From Adenanthera pavonina (taxonomy: Eukaryota > Streptophyta > Magnoliopsida > Fabales > Fabaceae), in contig JAIVEN010000006.1 in the NCBI GenBank assembly GCA_026686845.1, positions 33,154,501 through 33,218,500 on the forward strand: a stretch of 64,000 bases of DNA. Reading direction: 5' to 3'. How positions within the stretch are numbered: the first letter of the stretch is position 1; the number at the start of each line of letters is the position of its first letter. A program made the position numbers and the translations under genes. Below the pieces are notes generated by a model. The model did no database searches. It was not told where the DNA came from and was given only the letters and a program-made list of their open reading frames with translations. Positions 58,750 to 64,000 of the stretch are shown here, piece after piece.

Positions 58750-61230
58750 TGTAAGGTTTAGTATAATATAAGTTTTGATGATGACAAATATAGAGTAATA
58801 TGGAACAAATGCATTATATGTATCTGACATATATAATGTTCCTTAAAGAAGTAAAATACATATTAGCATGTATTTAATTATGATTATAATACATATATCA
58901 TGCTATGTGTAAATATATCCACTGTACTTTTGCAATGAATAATATAAGTTGGATATATAAACTGGACTAACTACTTAGTTTGTAAGTGTAATATATTAAA
59001 TATAGGTTGGTCCAAGTAAGAAGAGTGAGCATTCACTCAAGAAAGAAGAAAAGAAAGGATGCTCCAAAAATGGAAGATCAGAAGGGAGCATGCCAAGAAG
59101 GAAATGTCCAAGTGAAAGTGGAACTCAACATTTGAAGACCTAGTCACTAGGTATATTTTATTTTCACTTGGGTCTTACTTGGGTCTTGAGGTGGGATTAA
59201 TCTTTGAAAATCACTTAATCTTGTTACCATATGCTTCAAATGAGTTAGATTAAGTAAATATGATGTTAGCATAAGTTAGATTTGAAAAACTCTGATGACA
59301 GACAAATTTTGAGAAGTTAAACTTCATATACTTTGTGAAAATATGAACTTTGCTGACTGAAACTTGAAGTTCCAGAGATCTTACCTCTGACAGACGAATT
59401 TCAGGTGTTGAAATTCGAATTTCGAGTCAAGCACAGTTAGTGAAATCTGGTTTTCAAAAATTCAGAGTTTGACCTTTGATTAGTATTTTTGATATATCTC
59501 TCAAAATACATATGGCTTTGATGTAAAACTTATTTCATATGAAACTAGACTTAATAAGCTTTTCAAACAAGGTTATTTCACTCAAAATGAAGATCATATG
59601 AAAAAGCTATGGTTATTTAAAGTTGAGTAGTGAGATATGAATTTTTAGTTTTGACATCTTATCACTATTTCGATTATATCTCACAAAACACGTTTGTTTT
59701 TGAAGTAAAACTTATTTCATTTGAAAGTAGACATTTAGAGATTTCCAACCATAGGTCATTTGCTTAATTTGGAGTTGAAATGAGAGAGTTATAACTTCTA
59801 CAAAATTGTCTACAGTGCAAAATTCGAAGTTACGTAGGTTCCGTTGCGACAGACGAATTTCGAGCCTCCGAAATTCGAATTTCAAAGAGAACCTTCGTGC
59901 AGAATTGAGCTTGCCATTGACAGACGAATTTTAACTTGCAAAATTCGAACTTCAGGTCCAACAGACGAATTTCCACTTTGAAAATTTGAATTTCACGATT
60001 GCAGAAACGTGAAAACACTTCTGAAACAACCAACAGACGAATTTCCACTTTGAAAATTTGAATTTCGCGATTGCAGAAACATGGAAATACTTCTGAAACA
60101 ACCAACAAATAACTTTCCACTTTCAAAATTCGAATTCCACAATTCCAGAAACAAGAAAACACTTCTGGAATAATGTTAAAGTTTATCTGAAATCAAGAAG
60201 AAATTAAGTTTCAAAATTGGTCTCTGACAGACGAATTTCACTCTGTCAAAATTTGAATTTCGAAGAAAGTGAACTACTGTGCCTCTTTGAACATTCAATG
60301 GATAGACGAATTTTGGGCATCCAAAATTCGAATTTCGAGGGCACTGTAGCAAATTGAAAACACTGTTCACACTTAACAGAAAAACTTTCTTCTTGAAAAT
60401 TCGTATGTCACAATGTGGAAACGTTTTCTAAGTTTCAAAATTCGAATTTCACTTCATGAACAGACAAACTTCACTATTTCAACGTTGGAAGCTTTAACCT
60501 TCGATTCCTTCGAAATTCGTCTATCAAACATCCAAAATTAGAATTTCAGTATGTCAGCAACATTAAATAAAGTTGGTAACGGCTAGTTTTGCAGAGTAAA
60601 CCATTGGGTAACGTCTCTAACGGCTAGATCTTGTGTCTAACGTCTAATTACACTACAAAACTATAAATATAACTTCGTTTGAACTCATGGGTAATAATCT
60701 TAAGAGAGTTTATGCGAAAATGCTGCTACAACTTGTAAAATCCTTTTATCTCAGCATTGTTTGAAAAACCCACCTCAATAGAGTGAACTTTCAATGTATT
60801 ATCTACTCTTCAAGAGAGTTTTCATTCTGTAAACATTTCTTTCTACATATTCTGGGTAGAATCTTAGTGTGGGGAAACACTAAGGGATTTACACATCTTG
60901 TAAGGGTGTGAGGAGAGTGGCTTCACAAGTGCCTACTGAAACTTGTGGGAATGTACTGAGGCTTCACAGGTGCCCGAATCAAACCTGTGGGATATAGTGG
61001 AAAATCTCAAGTGGTGGCTTGGGGACTGGATGTAGGCCAAGTGATTGGGCTGAACCAGTATAAATCATTGTGTATTGTTCTTCATTTTCTCTACTTAGCT
61101 ACTGCACACAACCATCTCTGTTTATCCCTGTTTTGCTGCACTCTTAGTGAAATTGGGTTGTGATCCAAAAGAGCGAAAATCTAGCATCACCCAATTCACC
61201 CCCCCTCTTGGGTGACCAGTCAACCTAACA
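58750..61230 (+). mobile_element. Nested solo LTR, SIRE-related, 2481 bp
   Basis: The duplication GAACC flanks it exactly (58745-58749 and 61231-61235). It ends with the family tail (GGGACTGGATGTAGG, CACCCCCCCTCTTGGGTGACC, CCTAACA). The start differs from other copies (TGTAAGGTTTAG), and the region 58860-59290 is not seen elsewhere in the window. The module region (59290-60540) is expanded. It is a divergent subfamily member. Confidence 0.92.
59958..60175. repeat. 76-bp tandem repeat, three copies
   Basis: The unit contains CCAACAGACGAATTTCCACT, TTGAAAATTTGAATTTC, GATTGCAGAAAC and ACTTCTGAAACAA. The three copies are increasingly altered to the right. Each holds one GACGAA/TTCGAA module of the LTR family. 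Confidence 0.9.
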
Positions 61231-62455
61231 GAACCATGGTTCAATCTTAGTGTGACCTTTGGCCAGGTTATACTAGTGAGCAGAGAGCTTAGTGATGTCC
61301 TAGAATCAATCTTCACCAGTTGTTGGATGTGAATCACTTGTTGGGTGTATCTTGTGGCAGAAACCAGCCTGTGGTTCTAGCCGTGTATATTGGGGGCACT
61401 CATTTCATTGCATTTGCATAGCATTATGTTACATGTATTTGCCTACATTGTTTGGTTATATATTGGTTGTTGTTTTCCCTCAGTTACTGAGACTCTGTCT
61501 CACACCCCTCTATGGTTAACATTTTAGGTAAAGACTTTAGTACTAGCTCGGAGAAGACTAAAGAGTCTTAGCTTTCTCCGTTTCACACGGACATCTGAGC
61601 TTGTAGCCAGTAGCTTTTATGTATTTGGGTTATGTAATATATATTGTGCCAAGTAGCATATTTGTATCATTTGGTTGCATAACCTTGTATCCTAGGTAAT
61701 TAGCATTGTATATGGTTGATGTATTATGTAGGGTTGTATGGGAACTCGTTGATTGTGACAGGATGCACGTTGGCCATGTTAGTATGCTATGTTATGTGCT
61801 TGTAGACCCTAGTATGGGTTAGATTATGGTTATTCTCTAGGTATTAAGTCATGTTAAGTTTGGAATTTAAGTTGTGGTTGGTGTATATGTGTGTTTAGTT
61901 AAGTGGGTAACTAACCTACTGGTTGTCTTTAGGGGTTCCAGGGGTGTCAAATTCTACAGGATTGGTTTTCTTAGGATAAGATCACGCTAAACTTAGTTCT
62001 TGAGGTATTTGGGACTTGGGTCGTGTGTTGGTTTTGATGTTAGTGCTATACTTTGGAAATGGGAGGCATAAGTGCCATTTTTTAGTTCAAAACTGACCAT
62101 TTCAGTCTCAAACATCTAGAATCTCCATATAATGATATTTTGGAGAGTAGTTGGTGTATATAGTTAAGATGGGAGTAAAGTAATCTACAGGAGTTGGAAT
62201 CGGGTCAATCGGAGGTTTGAGTTGGACTTTATGCCCATCAGAAGTTTGTCTGAGATATCAGCAATGATATCATATCAGTTTCTAGCACTGTTGTTCCAGG
62301 GGTTCATGCTATGTTTCATTTCCCCTTTCATCTAGAACACTCCCTTACCATGGCGCCTTATGTCTTGCCGCTGCGCTGTCCTCTATTTTTGCCTCTTTGT
62401 GCTATTTTGTCATGTCTTTGTTGGTGTTTAGGGTTTTGGTCTCTGGGGTGTTACA

Positions 62456-62560
62456 ATAAGTGACTTGGTAACAGTGTCACGTCATCCATTCCATGTTTGA
62501 ATGAAGTTTGTATGCATTTGAATCCAATTTGTTGTTGTTCTTCCTCTTAGTTGTATTGTG
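62456..62560. other. Target copy and short spacer
   Basis: 62456-62460 is the right-hand ATAAG. Nothing else is recognised before the transposase remnant. Confidence 0.4.
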
Positions 62561-64000
62561 TGACAATTCCTCAAATTATTTGTGGTGACAAGAATTGGTT
62601 GTTAGCAACCAAATTGCCTAGGCACACAATTAGGATGATGTTATTTTATTACATGTGAGCATATAAAGGGGACTAAAGCTAGCCAAACCTGTGATGTCTC
62701 TAAGTAATATCTAGGAATCAATTACAACATTACTAGATATTCATATGGTTGCCAAATCATCTTATCCTCTCCTATTGCATCAAGCAAGGCCTTATAGTGT
62801 TGCAAGTGGTATAATCCAACACTAGCACATACAACAATTAGATGCACGCATGGATACTTTTCTACTTAAAATTCTTTAAAATCACATTTTTTAAGTGTTC
62901 AAGGTAATATTGCAATGATCAAATTGACGATACTGAACATTGTATGGTTCAACAACATCAAATGATGTTTCTCTTCTATCAAACATGTGAATGATACATG
63001 TAAATGCAACATGTTTAACTATATCTAACCTTTTGTTGAGTGTCTCAAAAAACACTTAGCTATTTGTTATTTATTCAGGAACTTGTTGGGTATGTTTGGA
63101 AAAATAGTTGTTTATCTTATACATTGTCACCTTCATAAGATTGACAATTGACAAATTTTGAACACCTTTGAAGACAATATTCATGCACCTAACAAGATTT
63201 GTTGTTATGTGATTGTAACACCAACTTTTAATGTCATATGTACAAAAACATTTTCCTCTTAGGCTATCAGTAATTCATATGGTTGCATGCTTATGAGTCA
63301 ATGCTATCTCTATCAATTATTGGTTAACAATATGGTGCTCATATGTATAGCCTACAAATAATTTAGAATTTATTGTTAATAATTTTACATCACCTATTAA
63401 TATATGAGAACAAGGCAATTGGTTCTAACCAATATTTATAAACTTCTTTAGCTAATTCATTCCATGTACTTTATGGAGGTTTGCAAAAAAAAATGACATT
63501 TATATAGTGGCTAACATTGAAAACGTTGATCCGCAATTGCAAACAAAATTGAATGTACCCATTTGAAATTAAACATATCACAGTTCTTCTTTTTACGACA
63601 TATGTACGCACGTTATATAAGAACCATGACCAAGCACCTCTTATCTCCCCCCAATCATGGCCAATACAAGTGGTACAACAATATAGTCATTATCATGCAA
63701 TATAACCATAATAAATGTGTTTATATTTTTCATATAGAAAAGTTCCATTAACCTGAAAATTGGGTTTTAGGTGATTGAATGTGCCAATGCATATTTTGAA
63801 TGCCCAAAAATCATGTTTGAGCATTTTAATAGATTGCCCTTTAAACTTAGTTCACAAACATAATTTAATTGAAAGTTTTATGCATGACTCATGTATAAAA
63901 TGTTGGATTGTAGCTAACCACCTAAGTAGTAAAGAGTATGAGCTTTTTCATATACCAAAAGTAATAACAAGTGCTACTTGTTTTGCCTTCAATGCTTTCC
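62560..64000 (-). pseudogene. MULE (MuDR-type) transposase joined to a plant-mobile-domain-like segment
   Basis: Reading leftwards on the minus strand: HDFWAFKICIGTFNHLKP and FQVNGTFLYEKYKH (63730-63825), the start of the MULE catalytic core, where the usual Asp of the IDGTHLYGKYK motif is Asn. Then IVVPLVLAMIGG and LGHGSYITCVH; STWNELAKEVYKYW (about 63430-63475); FFETLNKRLDIVKHV and MFDRRETSFDVVEPYNV (about 62950-63055). Next is the end of the SWIM zinc finger, YPCVHLIVVCASVGL (62815-62857). It continues without a gap into KMIWQPYEYLVML, VWLALVPFICSHVIKWHHPN and CVPRQFGCQQPI (62595-62765), resembling the plant mobile domain (MAIN and phosphatase 7 long-form type). Stops and frame changes are frequent. 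The N-terminus lies beyond the window. MULE transposases cut and paste DNA; this copy is dead. Confidence 0.75.

Larger units (their letters stand above)
57346..62455 (+). mobile_element. Solo gypsy LTR carrying a nested LTR
   Basis: It begins TGTAACAACCC and ends GGGGTGTTACA. The duplication ATAAG flanks it exactly (57341-57345 and 62456-62460). Without the nested insertion it is about 2.6 kb. Its inner landmarks (CTATTTTCTTC...TTGAAA, GGAGTTGGAATC) run in the opposite direction to the LTR at 49658-51951, so this copy is on the plus strand. Confidence 0.9.

Noticed and set aside
59830..60370. Open frames in the nested LTR (repeats of LLVVSEVF and similar)
   Set aside because: They are translations of the 76-bp tandem repeat and LTR modules and have no conserved domain.

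Overview
This window is nuclear DNA from a flowering plant, most likely a eudicot. It has introns with GT/AG borders, two conserved single-copy eukaryotic genes, and a dense background of Ty1/copia and Ty3/gypsy LTR retrotransposons, solo LTRs, a hAT-type MITE and a decayed Mutator-like element. No bacterial-type operons, CRISPR arrays or organelle genes are seen. Coding assignments come from reading translated motifs; no database search was possible.

Host genes. (1) 20150-22983, minus strand: a seven-WD-repeat protein of the VIP3/SKI8 family (Paf1 complex and Ski complex subunit), with two coding exons giving 321 residues and a probable intron in the 5' UTR. (2) 39907-41759, plus strand: a KAE1/OSGEP-type tRNA threonylcarbamoyladenosine synthase subunit, with three coding exons giving 352 residues and probably a long 5' UTR intron. 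(3) 7541-8201, minus strand: a DUF716/TMEM45-like membrane protein gene that appears broken by a one-base frameshift in an A run. A solo LTR sits 79 bp upstream of its ATG.

Mobile DNA, left to right. 1-3894 holds an inverted SIRE-type copia element (LTR, primer-binding site, decayed gag) carrying a hAT MITE and cut by a second LTR. 8281-9867 is a solo LTR of the same family (duplicated target CATCC). 11678-13905 is a solo gypsy LTR (ATATG). 15627-17998 is a truncated copia element on the minus strand. 24748-36636 is an 11.9-kb SIRE-type copia element (AATTT). It keeps gag, protease, integrase, RNase H and a third open frame, but its reverse transcriptase is missing and an inverted LTR fragment lies in its place. 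46094-57268 is a nest of gypsy LTRs around a decayed Tekay/Del-like chromovirus on the minus strand, including another LTR-like insertion (AGATT). 57346-62455 is a solo gypsy LTR (ATAAG) with a solo copia LTR inside it (GAACC). 62560-64000 is a decayed MULE transposase whose C-terminus is joined to a plant-mobile-domain-like segment.

The two intact genes do housekeeping jobs (transcription and RNA decay; tRNA modification) and show no functional link to each other. The most interesting signals lie in the transposons: LTRs built from repeated palindromic modules that resemble heat-shock elements, in-frame stops at the same codons in two separate gag copies, the replaced reverse transcriptase, and the MULE/plant-mobile-domain association.
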